From Gemmatimonadota bacterium (GTDB lineage Bacteria; JAAXHH01), in NCBI GenBank assembly GCA_026705925.1, contig JAPOZT010000020.1, positions 1 to 49,670 of the forward strand: a stretch of DNA of 49,670 nucleotides, written 5' to 3'. Made by a program: the position numbers and the translations under genes. The notes below the pieces were generated by a model, which searched no databases, had not been told where the DNA came from, and saw only the letters and a program-made list of their open reading frames with translations. Below, piece by piece: positions 1 to 7,900 of the stretch. How positions within the stretch are numbered: position 1 is the stretch's first letter; each line of letters starts with the position of its first letter.

Positions 1-323
1 GCGATCACGAATGAACCCGCTACGCATCCACGATGTAGCGCGGAACATCCGAATGCACACAAAAGGCTTTCGGCCCCGAGCATCCGCAGGACCCGCACCG
101 CGTCGATGCGCCGTTCCGCATCCATGCCGCTTTCGAGGCAGGGGAGCATTGCCGGACCGGCCCGGTACACGGTTTCAAAGGGTGCCCAGGATCCTGGCGC
201 ACCCACCGTGCTCCATGGACAGATCTCCGGAGATACTTCCGGAAGCGACAGGCCGACGATCCTGTTCCCACGCAGGTAATCGCCTATCCTGCTGGCCAGG
301 CGCGAGATTCGCTCATAAGTCAT
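1..323 (-). CDS. Purine nucleoside phosphorylase-like protein, N-terminal part (runs off the window)
   Basis: An open frame starts at an ATG at 323, 19 bases after the divIVA stop, and stays open to the window edge (107 codons). The stretch RVLRMLGAESLLCAFGCSAL followed by VAGSFVI aligns by eye with the phosphorylase segment that usually reads VRVLKLLGVETLIVTNAAGG then GDLMVI. The gene position after yggS, yggT and divIVA also fits a purine nucleoside phosphorylase gene. However, the family's GRxHxYEG substrate-binding motif is not visible upstream of RVLRML, and NAAGG is replaced by FGCSA. It may therefore be a diverged or inactive paralogue. The C-terminal two thirds lie outside the window, so the assignment is tentative. 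Confidence 0.45.
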   Translation of the reverse strand, partial: MTYERISRLASRIGDYLRGNRIVGLSLPEVSPEICPWSTVGAPGSWAPFETVYRAGPAMLPCLESGMDAERRIDAVRVLRMLGAESLLCAFGCSALHRGCVAGSFVI

Positions 324-342
324 TCGTTCGCTTGTGCCGGAT

Positions 343-852
343 TCAGCCCGGCCGGGGCTGCCGCGCGGGACCCGGCGCCGGATGCTCGCCGCCTTCCCGG
401 TCCGTGCTCCGCATGGCGTCGAGTTGCTCCTGGTGGGATTCGAGCAGAATCCTGAATTTGACCTCGTAGTCCTTCCTCAACGTGGTAAGCGCGCCCAGTT
501 CCCGCTTGATCTCGGCGACCTGGTTGTTCGCGTCGGAGATCCACCGGTCCGCCTTGTTCTCCGCTTCCTTCAACACGTTTTCGGCTTCTTTTGCGGCATT
601 GGCCTTCATGTCGTGAATGACCCGCTGCGCGGACACGAGCGCGTCCTCGAGCAGTTTCCTCCTCCGGCCCAGATCGGACAGTTCGCCGTCCATCTCCGCC
701 ATTCTGGCCCGCAGCGATTCGTTTTCCTTCGCGAGGTTCTCGAACGCGCCGGCGGTGCTGTTCAGAAAGGCCTCCACTTCATCCATATCGTAGCCGCTGA
801 CCCAGCGCGTCTTGAACTTCCGTTCCCGTATTTCCTCCGGACTGACGTCCAT
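343..852 (-). CDS. divIVA: DivIVA domain-containing protein
   Basis: This 169-residue protein begins with the DivIVA membrane-binding and dimerisation module: residues 5-30 include EEIRERKFKTRWVSGYDMDE, matching the family's F..R.RGYDxxEVDxFL pattern. Residues 33-145 are charged and heptad-rich (KENESLRARMAEMDGEL and on), predicting a long parallel coiled coil. The tail is short and Pro/Gly-rich. Family members bind curved membrane at division sites or poles and recruit partners. The start at 852 has AGAGGTG five bases upstream. The gene sits between yggT and the phosphorylase-like gene, an order often seen with yggS in other phyla, where it is linked to division and envelope functions. The domain call is firm; the cellular role is inferred. 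Confidence 0.85.
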   Translation of the reverse strand: MDVSPEEIRERKFKTRWVSGYDMDEVEAFLNSTAGAFENLAKENESLRARMAEMDGELSDLGRRRKLLEDALVSAQRVIHDMKANAAKEAENVLKEAENKADRWISDANNQVAEIKRELGALTTLRKDYEVKFRILLESHQEQLDAMRSTDREGGEHPAPGPARQPRPG

Positions 853-892
853 GCGTTCACCTCTGTTTCCTGGTCTCCTGGTCGCGCTCCCG

Positions 893-1717
893 TCAGATCC
901 GCAGCAACAGGGGCAGGAGACTCACCTGAATAAACCTCAGTATCAGAATGGCGATCAGCGGCGAAAAATCGATGCCGTACGTCGACGGCAGGATCCTGCG
1001 GATCGGCGCCAGAATGGGATCGCTGAAAAGAATGAGTATCTGGAAGAGTGCGTTGCCCGTGTCCGGGTTGAAGAACGAAAGCACCGCGCGTACGAGAATC
1101 ACGATGAAGAGCACGTCGAAAATGAAATCGATCACGTAGACGATGCTCTCCAGGATCATGTCCGCCGGAGTGCCGACGGCCTGTGCCACAAGCGCTCCGG
1201 CCTGGTACAGTACGAGACCGTGCAGTACCCCCAGCAGTACGATGCCCATCAGTGCGGATACGTCCGGCCGCCCGATCCGGTAGCCGGTGAAGCGGCGGAT
1301 CGGGGCCAGGAAGAAATGGGCGATGTTGTGCATCATATGCCCGGACTGGCTGAAGGCGAACGGAGACTCGATGGAGATGAAGAAAGCGCCAAGGAACAGG
1401 ATGGCGAGCACCCGCACCACGAAATCGAACACGTCCAGCATTCCGGAAGCCAGGGAACTGGTCAGGGGCACGCCCATGACGGTCGTTACCAGGAATCCCC
1501 GCACGATCACGAGAGCGATTATGGCGAAGACGGGCGACCAGTCGAATCGCGGTTCGCCGCGCATGACCACCTGGCGAATGGGCCGAAGCACCGGTTCGGT
1601 CGCCGTGTACAGTCCCCGCTGGATCGGATTCTCGCTGAATGGGCTCGCGGCGGGCATGAACAGGCGGAGTCCGAAGGCCAGCATGTAGATGTTGATGATG
1701 AATTCGATCAGTCCCAT
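893..1717 (-). CDS. yggT: YggT family integral membrane protein with three YGGT repeats
   Basis: This 274-residue, very hydrophobic protein has about six membrane segments. I see three copies of the YGGT unit (a hydrophobic helix, a short loop, then a P-[IL]-[LR]-x-P-I-R turn and a second helix). The turns are TEPVLRPIR (40-48), FFLAPIRRF (135-143) and SDPILAPIRRILP (232-244). Usual YggT proteins have one (about 90 residues) or two (about 180) units, so this is an enlarged version, with the middle unit the most diverged. The family's role is poorly defined; it has been tied to osmotic tolerance and, through its neighbours, to cell division. It lies 34 bases after yggS and 40 before divIVA, probably in one operon. 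Confidence 0.85.
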   Translation of the reverse strand: MGLIEFIINIYMLAFGLRLFMPAASPFSENPIQRGLYTATEPVLRPIRQVVMRGEPRFDWSPVFAIIALVIVRGFLVTTVMGVPLTSSLASGMLDVFDFVVRVLAILFLGAFFISIESPFAFSQSGHMMHNIAHFFLAPIRRFTGYRIGRPDVSALMGIVLLGVLHGLVLYQAGALVAQAVGTPADMILESIVYVIDFIFDVLFIVILVRAVLSFFNPDTGNALFQILILFSDPILAPIRRILPSTYGIDFSPLIAILILRFIQVSLLPLLLRI

Positions 1718-1751
1718 GTAGGATTCCGTTCAATGCCGGATAAGCGGCGTT

Positions 1752-2441
1752 TCATGGCTCCCGTGCACCGAAAACGGCCGTACCGACCCGGACCATGTCC
1801 GCGCCTTCCTCTATGGCTACCTCGAAGTCATGAGACATGCCCATGGAGAGTACGTCCATACCTATGCCCTCGACCGCGGCGGAAGCGATACGGTCTCTCG
1901 TTTCACGAAGCAGACGGAAAGCGGGCCGGGCATCTTCCGGATCGGGGGTGAAGGCGGGAATCGTCATCAGTCCCCTGACGGAAAGTCCGGGCAGGTCGGA
2001 CAACTGCTCCGCGAGTTCCAGGGCGCGGCCCGGCTCCACGCCGGCCTTCGTCTCCTCCGACGACGTATTGACCTGGATCAATACGGGCATGGTCCTGCCC
2101 GCGGCCTGCAGCCGCCGGTCGAGTTCCTGTCCGAGGGAAAGGCGGTCGACGGAATGAATCATGTCGAAAATGCGCACGGCGAACCTGGCCTTGTTACGCT
2201 GCAACGGACCGATCAGGTGCCAGGTCGCACCGTCGTCCTGCCGGATCTTCTCGAGCGCTTCCTGGACCCTGTTCTCACCGAAATCCGTGACACCGGCCCG
2301 TCTGGCCTCTTCGATCATCGAAAGGGGCTTGGTCTTCGATACGGCGATGAGCTGAATGGACGAGGCCTCGCGGCCGGCTCGCTCGGCAGCCCTGGATATA
2401 CGGTCGTACACCCGGACCAGATTGTCTTTGATCGTGGGCAA
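1752..2441 (-). CDS. yggS: YggS-type pyridoxal phosphate homeostasis protein
   Basis: This 229-residue, single-domain alanine-racemase-fold protein binds PLP without known catalysis and is thought to buffer and deliver PLP. The Schiff-base lysine is K36 in IAVSKTKP. Further family motifs are FGENRVQE, WHLIGPLQRNK, HSVDR, IQVNTSSEETKAG, RGLMTIP, LSMGMSHDFEVAI and RVGTAVFG, so the protein looks complete and of normal length. The start is a TTG at 2441, preceded by GAGG at a suitable distance. A good sigma70-type promoter lies just upstream (2473-2501), so this gene probably opens the yggS-yggT-divIVA-phosphorylase-like operon. Confidence 0.95.
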   Translation of the reverse strand: MPTIKDNLVRVYDRISRAAERAGREASSIQLIAVSKTKPLSMIEEARRAGVTDFGENRVQEALEKIRQDDGATWHLIGPLQRNKARFAVRIFDMIHSVDRLSLGQELDRRLQAAGRTMPVLIQVNTSSEETKAGVEPGRALELAEQLSDLPGLSVRGLMTIPAFTPDPEDARPAFRLLRETRDRIASAAVEGIGMDVLSMGMSHDFEVAIEEGADMVRVGTAVFGAREP

Positions 2442-2472
2442 AAGATCAACCTCACCGAAAAACCAGTCTGAT

Positions 2473-2501
2473 AATATATGCGAACCGGGGCTTCATCGCA
2501 A
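2473..2501 (-). promoter_or_regulatory. Candidate sigma70 promoter for the yggS operon
   Basis: Read on the minus strand, TTGCGA (2501-2496) and TATATT (2478-2473) are separated by 17 bases. The predicted transcript would begin about 25 bases before the TTG start of yggS. This is motif matching only. Confidence 0.55.
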
Positions 2502-2650
2502 CAGAAATCAGTGAACTTCGCGGTCGAGGAAGGAAACGAGATTCCGCCCTGTCCAGCCGACTGTTATGAATGTGCTGACGCCGATTGAATCCATCCCGGA
2601 TCGGTCGGAATGTCAATCGAAACGGTACCATTATTCAAAGGGGGAACAGC

Positions 2651-4192
2651 TTGCTGTCACGTGTATCGAGCGGCGCCGTCCAGGGGATCGAAGCGATTCC
2701 CGTTGTGGTGGAAACCCACATCACCAACGGCCTCCCTCATTTTTCGACCGTGGGACTGCCGGACAGCGCCGTGCGGGAGAGCAAGGACCGCGTCGTGGCC
2801 GCCATCAAGCAATCCGGTTTTACTTATCCGTACCGGCGGATCACCGTCAACCTGGCCCCCGCGGATGTGCGCAAGGCGGGTACTTCCTTCGACCTGCCCA
2901 TTGCCGTAGGCATTCTCGCCGCGTCGGCACAGTTGCCGGTCCAGTCGCTCGAAGGCACGATCCTGCTGGGCGAATTGTCGCTGGACGGCACGCTCCGGCC
3001 GATCCGGGGCGCGCTGCCCGTTGCGCTCGCCGCCCAGCGCCTTGGCGCGCGCAGGCTGATCGTTCCCAGCGAGAACGCGGAGGAGGCCGCAATGGGCGGC
3101 GGTATCGACGTCTACGGCGTGCCGACCCTGGAATCCGCGGTCCAATTCCTCCAAGGCCTGAAGCGATTTGAACGGTCCCGGCACGATGCCGGACCCCTGC
3201 TCTCCTCCGGTGCGGACTACCCATTCGATTTCTCTATCGTCAAAGGACAGGATCACGCCAAGCGCGCCCTCGAAGTGGCCGCCGCGGGATCACACAACCT
3301 GCTGCTCATCGGTCCACCGGGTTCCGGAAAGACGCTGCTCGCCCGCTGCGTACCGTCCATCCTGCCCGACTTCACGCTGGAGGAAGCGCTGGAGACGACA
3401 CAGATTCACAGTGTAGCGGGTAGAATCCCGCCCTTTACCCCCCTGGTCACGAACAGGCCGTACCGGGCGCCTCACCACACCATCACGGAAGCGGGCCTGA
3501 TCGGCGGCGGGAGCATACCGAAACCCGGAGAGGTGTCGCTCGCCCACAACGGCGTGCTCTTCCTGGACGAGCTACCCGAGTTCCGGAAGCATGTGCTGGA
3601 AATGCTGCGGCAGCCCCTGGAAGACGGCAAGGTCAACCTGTCCCGCGTCTCCAGGTCCCTGTCCTATCCCGCGCGGTTTACCCTGGTTGCCGCCATGAAT
3701 CCGTGTCCATGCGGATACCTCGGCGATCCAGGCCGCGAGTGCACCTGTCCGCCTGCCCGGATACACCAGTACATGTCCCGGATTTCGGGTCCGCTGCTCG
3801 ACCGGATCGATTTGCACGTCGAGGTGCCGCCGGTACCGTACGGTGACCTCGGCGACCGTTCCGGCGGTGAGCCCTCCCGCCGCGTCAGGGACCGGATCAA
3901 CCGGGCCCGGGAGCGACAGTTGCCGCGTTTTGCCGACCATCCCGGCGCGTTTGGAAACGCCCACATGACCCCCCGCGAACTGCGCCGGTACTGTGGATTG
4001 GACAGAAGGGGCCACGACCTGTTGAGGAACGCCATCACCCGCCTGGGTCTTTCCGCCAGGGCCTACGATCGTGTCCTGAAAGTCGCCCGGACCATCAGCG
4101 ACCTGGCCGGCAGGGAAACAATAGGCGTCGAGCAGGTGGCCGAAGCCATACAGTACCGGTCCCTGGACCGCGGGAAATGGATGGATCACTGA
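2651..4192 (+). CDS. comM: YifB/ComM family Mg-chelatase-like AAA+ ATPase
   Basis: With a TTG start at 2651 the protein has 513 residues and begins MLSRVSSGAVQGIEA, as the family does. AAAGGGGG sits seven bases upstream, which favours this start over longer in-frame options. Residues 18-165 form the ChlI/Lon-protease-like S5 domain (NGLPHFSTVGLPDSAVRESK). The AAA+ core follows, with Walker A GPPGSGKT at 221-228, Walker B GVLFLDELPEF, and the cysteine-rich motif NPCPCGYLGDPGRECTC. The C-terminal Mg-chelatase domain ends in the usual SxRAYDRVLKVARTISDL motif. ComM is a hexameric helicase that promotes branch migration during natural transformation; in species that do not take up DNA its role is unclear. 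No other competence gene is visible here. Confidence 0.92.
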   Translation: MLSRVSSGAVQGIEAIPVVVETHITNGLPHFSTVGLPDSAVRESKDRVVAAIKQSGFTYPYRRITVNLAPADVRKAGTSFDLPIAVGILAASAQLPVQSLEGTILLGELSLDGTLRPIRGALPVALAAQRLGARRLIVPSENAEEAAMGGGIDVYGVPTLESAVQFLQGLKRFERSRHDAGPLLSSGADYPFDFSIVKGQDHAKRALEVAAAGSHNLLLIGPPGSGKTLLARCVPSILPDFTLEEALETTQIHSVAGRIPPFTPLVTNRPYRAPHHTITEAGLIGGGSIPKPGEVSLAHNGVLFLDELPEFRKHVLEMLRQPLEDGKVNLSRVSRSLSYPARFTLVAAMNPCPCGYLGDPGRECTCPPARIHQYMSRISGPLLDRIDLHVEVPPVPYGDLGDRSGGEPSRRVRDRINRARERQLPRFADHPGAFGNAHMTPRELRRYCGLDRRGHDLLRNAITRLGLSARAYDRVLKVARTISDLAGRETIGVEQVAEAIQYRSLDRGKWMDH

Positions 4193-4218
4193 GTGGGTTA
4201 CTGCGTCTATAAACAACT

Positions 4219-4246
4219 TTGAATCCACCGTAACCTGTGCTATAGT
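4219..4246 (+). promoter_or_regulatory. Candidate sigma70 promoter for the lipoprotein gene
   Basis: TTGAAT (4219-4224) and TATAGT (4241-4246) are separated by 16 bases, giving a leader of about 60 bases before the ATG at 4312. It lies in the spacer after comM, so the lipoprotein gene can be transcribed independently. Confidence 0.5.
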
Positions 4247-4311
4247 AAATAGGATTGGAGAGACCTGAGCAACGCACCGACGATCCACCGAAACACCCGG
4301 GGCGGGAATCC

Positions 4312-5442
4312 ATGTACAGAACAGCAACGTGGTTGGCCGGCCTTTCCGTAATGCTCCTTTTGATCGCGGGATGCGGTGGTGCCGGCCGGGCGGATCCTGC
4401 TGTTTTCTTTTCCCCGGAACGCTATGCGGCCCTTGTGGATACCCTTTCGGAGCCCGGCGGGTTTTTCGACAGCGACAACCTCGTCTCCAACGAGGCCGGC
4501 TATCTCCACGTCAAGCAGGCGCTTAAGCGGCTCGGTGTGGAGGGCGGCGTCTATATCGGCGTGGGACCGGACCAGAATTTCACCTACATCGCGCAGGTTC
4601 GCCCGCGGTACGCCTTCATTCTCGATATCCGCCGGGACAACCTCGTCGAACACCTGCTTTACAAGGCCCTTTTCGCCCTGGCGGAATCACGGGCGGATTT
4701 CCTTTCCATCCTCTTCAGCAAACCTCTGCCGCGTGCCGGATTCGCTGACGGCCAGCCCACGATCGAAGCATTGGTGACGTATTTCGACCGAACGGACGGC
4801 GACGAGAATCTGTTCCGCCGCAACCTGGAACGCATCCGGGCCCAGATAAGCACTTTCAAGGTCCTGTCGGGGGACCGCGATACCCGGCGCGTGACCGAAC
4901 TTTACCGTTCCTTCTTCGAACGGCACCTGGACCTGAGGTGGGAGTACCGGTCGGACGGGGACCGGGGCATATCATTCATCACCTACAGGACGTTCCTGCT
5001 GGGACAGGACCTCGAGGGCGCTTACGGGAATTTCCTGGCTTCGGACGATGACTACCGGTTCATCCGCGATATGCAGGCTCGCAATGCCATCATTCCCGTC
5101 ACGGGTGACTTCGCAGGCAGCCATGCCCTCAGGGCCATCGGGGATTTCGTCCGGGAAAGAGGGGACCGCATCTCCGCGTTCTATCTTTCGAACGTAGAGT
5201 ACTACCTCCAGCCCGAGGGCCGCCTCGACGAATTCGCGGCCAATGTCCGGTATCTGCCGACGGACGGACGGAGCGTACTGATTCGCGCCTTCGTCAACCT
5301 GAGGCGGCGCGCCCATCCGTTGCGGGTGGAACGGGACCTGATGACCACGGTACTCCAGTACACGCGCTCGTTCAGCCAGCTTTTCGCAGACGGAGCCTAC
5401 CGGTCCTACCTGGACCTGGGTGTGAAGAACTACATGCAGTAG
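4312..5442 (+). CDS. Lipoprotein resembling LIC_10091-type proteins, function unknown
   Basis: The start at 4312 is chosen because it gives a clean lipoprotein signal: MYRTATWLAGLSVMLLLIAG then C21. The mature protein of about 355 residues is soluble and should be anchored to a membrane facing the periplasm or surface. The stretch VYIGVGPDQNFTYIAQVRP followed by FILDIRRDNLVEHLLYKALF resembles, from memory, the Leptospira LIC_10091-like group, whose fold recalls SAM-dependent methyltransferases. Intact SAM-binding chemistry cannot be confirmed by eye. The rest has no motif I recognise. It has its own likely promoter and faces the aminotransferase gene, with only 13 bases between the stops. The lipoprotein call is firm; the family call is tentative. 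Confidence 0.6.
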   Translation: MYRTATWLAGLSVMLLLIAGCGGAGRADPAVFFSPERYAALVDTLSEPGGFFDSDNLVSNEAGYLHVKQALKRLGVEGGVYIGVGPDQNFTYIAQVRPRYAFILDIRRDNLVEHLLYKALFALAESRADFLSILFSKPLPRAGFADGQPTIEALVTYFDRTDGDENLFRRNLERIRAQISTFKVLSGDRDTRRVTELYRSFFERHLDLRWEYRSDGDRGISFITYRTFLLGQDLEGAYGNFLASDDDYRFIRDMQARNAIIPVTGDFAGSHALRAIGDFVRERGDRISAFYLSNVEYYLQPEGRLDEFAANVRYLPTDGRSVLIRAFVNLRRRAHPLRVERDLMTTVLQYTRSFSQLFADGAYRSYLDLGVKNYMQ

Positions 5443-5455
5443 GGTCGAGGCGGGG

Positions 5456-6748
5456 TCAGAGCGTCCGCTCGACCGCTTCCACTGCTTCACCTAGCACCGT
5501 GGCGATCCGGGCTACCTCGTTTTCATTGACGGTGTAGGGAGGACTGATCGCTACGTGATCGCCGAAGACGCCGTCCACGGGTCCCGGCGCGCCCGGCATG
5601 ATCAGTACGCCGCGGTCGAAGGCTTCCCGGACAATCCGGCCTGTCACGCCCAGCGACGGTTCAAAAGGCGCGTCCTGCGTCTTGTCCGCCGTAAACTCGA
5701 CGCCGCAGAGCAGACCCTTCCCGCGCACCGTGCGCACCATGGGCAGTTCGGTCAGCGGCTTCAGCCGTTCCAGCATCGCTTCGCCCATTTCGGCGCAACG
5801 TGCGACGAGATCATGACGTTCGACATATTCCTGCACGGCCAGCGCGGTGGCGCAGGACAGGGGATTGCCACCGTAGGTATGGCCATGTACGAAGGTTGGC
5901 GCGGTTTCATAAATGGTCTCGTAAATCTCGTCCCTCGCTATCGTCGCGGCGATGGGCGTGTATCCGCTGCTCAGGCCCTTCCCGGTAGCCATCAGGTCCG
6001 GCACAACACCCCAGTGGTCGATCCCGAAGTCAACCCCGGTCCTTCCGTACCCGGTGACGACCTCGTCGATGATCAGGAGAATACGGTAATGATCGCAGAG
6101 TTCCCTTACCTTGCTGAAGTAATCGTCCGGCGGCGCCAGTCCGGCGGATGAGGTGCCCAGGACGGGCTCGACGATAAAGGCGGAAATGTATTCCGCGCCG
6201 ACCTGGCGGATCACGCGTTCCAGTTCGTCGATGCTGTGTTGCGCTATGTGCGGGAAATCCAGCAGATACGGCGTGTAGTCTTTCCGCCAGGCCGACCGGC
6301 CCGACATGGACAGGGCGCCGATCGTATTGCCGTGCCAGCTCTGCCAGCATGAAATGACCTGGTACTTGGACGGGTTGCCGGACTCCAGATGGTATTTTCG
6401 TGCGATTTTCAGCGCCGCTTCCGTGGCCTCCGACCCGCCGGACACGAAAAACACCCGGTCCATTCCCTCCGGGGCCATATCGGTGATCTTCCGGGCCAGG
6501 TCGACCTGCGGCTGGCTGATGAACTGGCCGTAGGCGAAGGCGACCTTCCGGGCCTGATCGGCCATGGCCTCCGCGATTTCCTCTACGCCGTGGCCTATGC
6601 TGACCACATGCACGCCGGCACAGGCATCCAGGTAAGCCCTGCCGTCGGTATCATACAGGTAGCATCCGCGGCCGTGTGAAATCCGCGGCCAATGGTCCTT
6701 CCGCGCACGGTGGAAGATACGCTCCGTCGGTTCGCTTCGACTGGCCAT
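5456..6748 (-). CDS. Class III (omega-amino acid type) PLP aminotransferase
   Basis: A start at 6748 (MASRSEPTER) with GGAGAG six bases upstream gives 430 residues, normal for the family. Class III fold type I features are present: VSGGSEATEAALKIAR (103-118), the SWHGNTIGALS loop (137-147), IIDEVVTGYGRTG with D228 for the pyridine nitrogen, Schiff-base K257 in MATGKGLSSGY, and HGHTYGGNPLSCA. It probably transfers an omega-amino group to pyruvate or 2-oxoglutarate; members include beta-alanine, taurine and DAPA aminotransferases, and I cannot pick the substrate. It lies 55 bases after the acetoacetate-decarboxylase-like gene on the same strand, so the two may be co-transcribed. Confidence 0.9.
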   Translation of the reverse strand: MASRSEPTERIFHRARKDHWPRISHGRGCYLYDTDGRAYLDACAGVHVVSIGHGVEEIAEAMADQARKVAFAYGQFISQPQVDLARKITDMAPEGMDRVFFVSGGSEATEAALKIARKYHLESGNPSKYQVISCWQSWHGNTIGALSMSGRSAWRKDYTPYLLDFPHIAQHSIDELERVIRQVGAEYISAFIVEPVLGTSSAGLAPPDDYFSKVRELCDHYRILLIIDEVVTGYGRTGVDFGIDHWGVVPDLMATGKGLSSGYTPIAATIARDEIYETIYETAPTFVHGHTYGGNPLSCATALAVQEYVERHDLVARCAEMGEAMLERLKPLTELPMVRTVRGKGLLCGVEFTADKTQDAPFEPSLGVTGRIVREAFDRGVLIMPGAPGPVDGVFGDHVAISPPYTVNENEVARIATVLGEAVEAVERTL

Positions 6749-6803
6749 GTACTCTCCAGGAATCGGGCTTTCAGGCCGGATGTGGTTTGGGCGGCCCACC
6801 CGC

Positions 6804-7733
6804 CTACCTCAGGATACGCTGGTCGCTCAGGTCCTTGCCTCCGACGGTTTCCACGATACTCGCACCCACGAAGGCGATTTGCTCCAGACCCGCTAATGCG
6901 TTTACGATGTGGTACTGAGTGGGCAGGTCCCGCCATTCTGCTTGGTGGAACCGCACAGATCCCCGGCCGGTGCGCTGCGCCGTCACCCTGCGGTTCGGGG
7001 TGGCGGACGGGGTCAGTACGGCGTATTCCGCATCGGCTTCGTCCCATTCCCCGGTCCGTGGTATGTATTTGTAGTGCAGGGTTCCGGTTAGCTCGGTGTG
7101 ATCGGCCTCGGTCGAGAATTCGTCGCCCTCTGCCGCGGGGACTACGCCCTCCGCCGCGGATTCTGCGACTGGCCCCTCGGGTGCTTCGTCCGGCGTCGCA
7201 GCTGGCCCGGCCGGCGCCTCGGTCGGCGTTTCCATTTCCGACAGGCACATTTCCATGAAGTGGAATCCGAGCCAGTCCGCTGTGCACCGCGTCTCGCCGT
7301 TTATCACGGACGGCGGCGGGATCGCACAGTATATCTTCGAGAAACCGAGTTGTTCCCTCCCGGTGAGAATCGGATCGGCCAGGTTCTCCCACAACACCGC
7401 GAGGAAGGGACCGCGGGCCAGGTCCCCTTTCCCCCTGTACTCCGCCGGGAAACTCACGCCGAGAGTATTGTACCCCCGACCGGCAAGCCACTCGATCTCG
7501 GTCATATAGGAAACCGTCACGGTCACGACGGGATCTCCGGCCAACCCGAACCCCATCGGCAACAGGACTTCGAGTTGTTCCGGCCGGGTCAGGAAACTCA
7601 CGGAATACGAGGTGGTACGCGGCGAATTCCGACCGTCGAAACGGCGTCCGTCCGGTCCCTGCCGAGGACCCGCGGCAGGTCCGAAATGGGTCGGCATCAT
7701 GTGCATCCGGCCGGGCTGAATGTTGTAGGGCAT
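6804..7733 (-). CDS. Acetoacetate decarboxylase-like protein with acidic Pro/Ala insert
   Basis: This 309-residue protein shows the acetoacetate decarboxylase family core: a beta-rich first half, then FLAVLWENLADPILTGREQL followed by GFSKIY. In characterised enzymes this site reads FPKK, where the first lysine forms a Schiff base; here the first lysine is kept and the second is isoleucine. The lysine pKa tuning described for the paired lysines would therefore differ, and the protein may act on another substrate or only bind one. Residues of roughly 170-215 form a low-complexity Pro/Ala/Glu stretch (TPTEAPAGPAATPDEAPEG and on) that the family lacks. It is probably co-transcribed with the class III aminotransferase and diverges from an aldo/keto reductase. 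Confidence 0.7.
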   Translation of the reverse strand: MPYNIQPGRMHMMPTHFGPAAGPRQGPDGRRFDGRNSPRTTSYSVSFLTRPEQLEVLLPMGFGLAGDPVVTVTVSYMTEIEWLAGRGYNTLGVSFPAEYRGKGDLARGPFLAVLWENLADPILTGREQLGFSKIYCAIPPPSVINGETRCTADWLGFHFMEMCLSEMETPTEAPAGPAATPDEAPEGPVAESAAEGVVPAAEGDEFSTEADHTELTGTLHYKYIPRTGEWDEADAEYAVLTPSATPNRRVTAQRTGRGSVRFHQAEWRDLPTQYHIVNALAGLEQIAFVGASIVETVGGKDLSDQRILR

Positions 7734-7900
7734 GGACGTTCCCTCACTGAAACCGACGGGCTACCGTCCGGTCCAGGTACGTACCGAGTCGGGTAAACAC
7801 ACGCCGGTCTATCGAATATGTGCTGGCGTTGCGATGGTCGGACTATATACAATCCATTCCAGGCCTGTCAAGAAGAGGGAATCGGCACACGGAGGCTGTC

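Noticed and set aside
2585..2650. Longer N terminus for the ComM-like protein
   Set aside because: The extra 22 residues do not resemble the family, while the TTG at 2651 has a good ribosome-binding site and gives the usual MLSRV opening.
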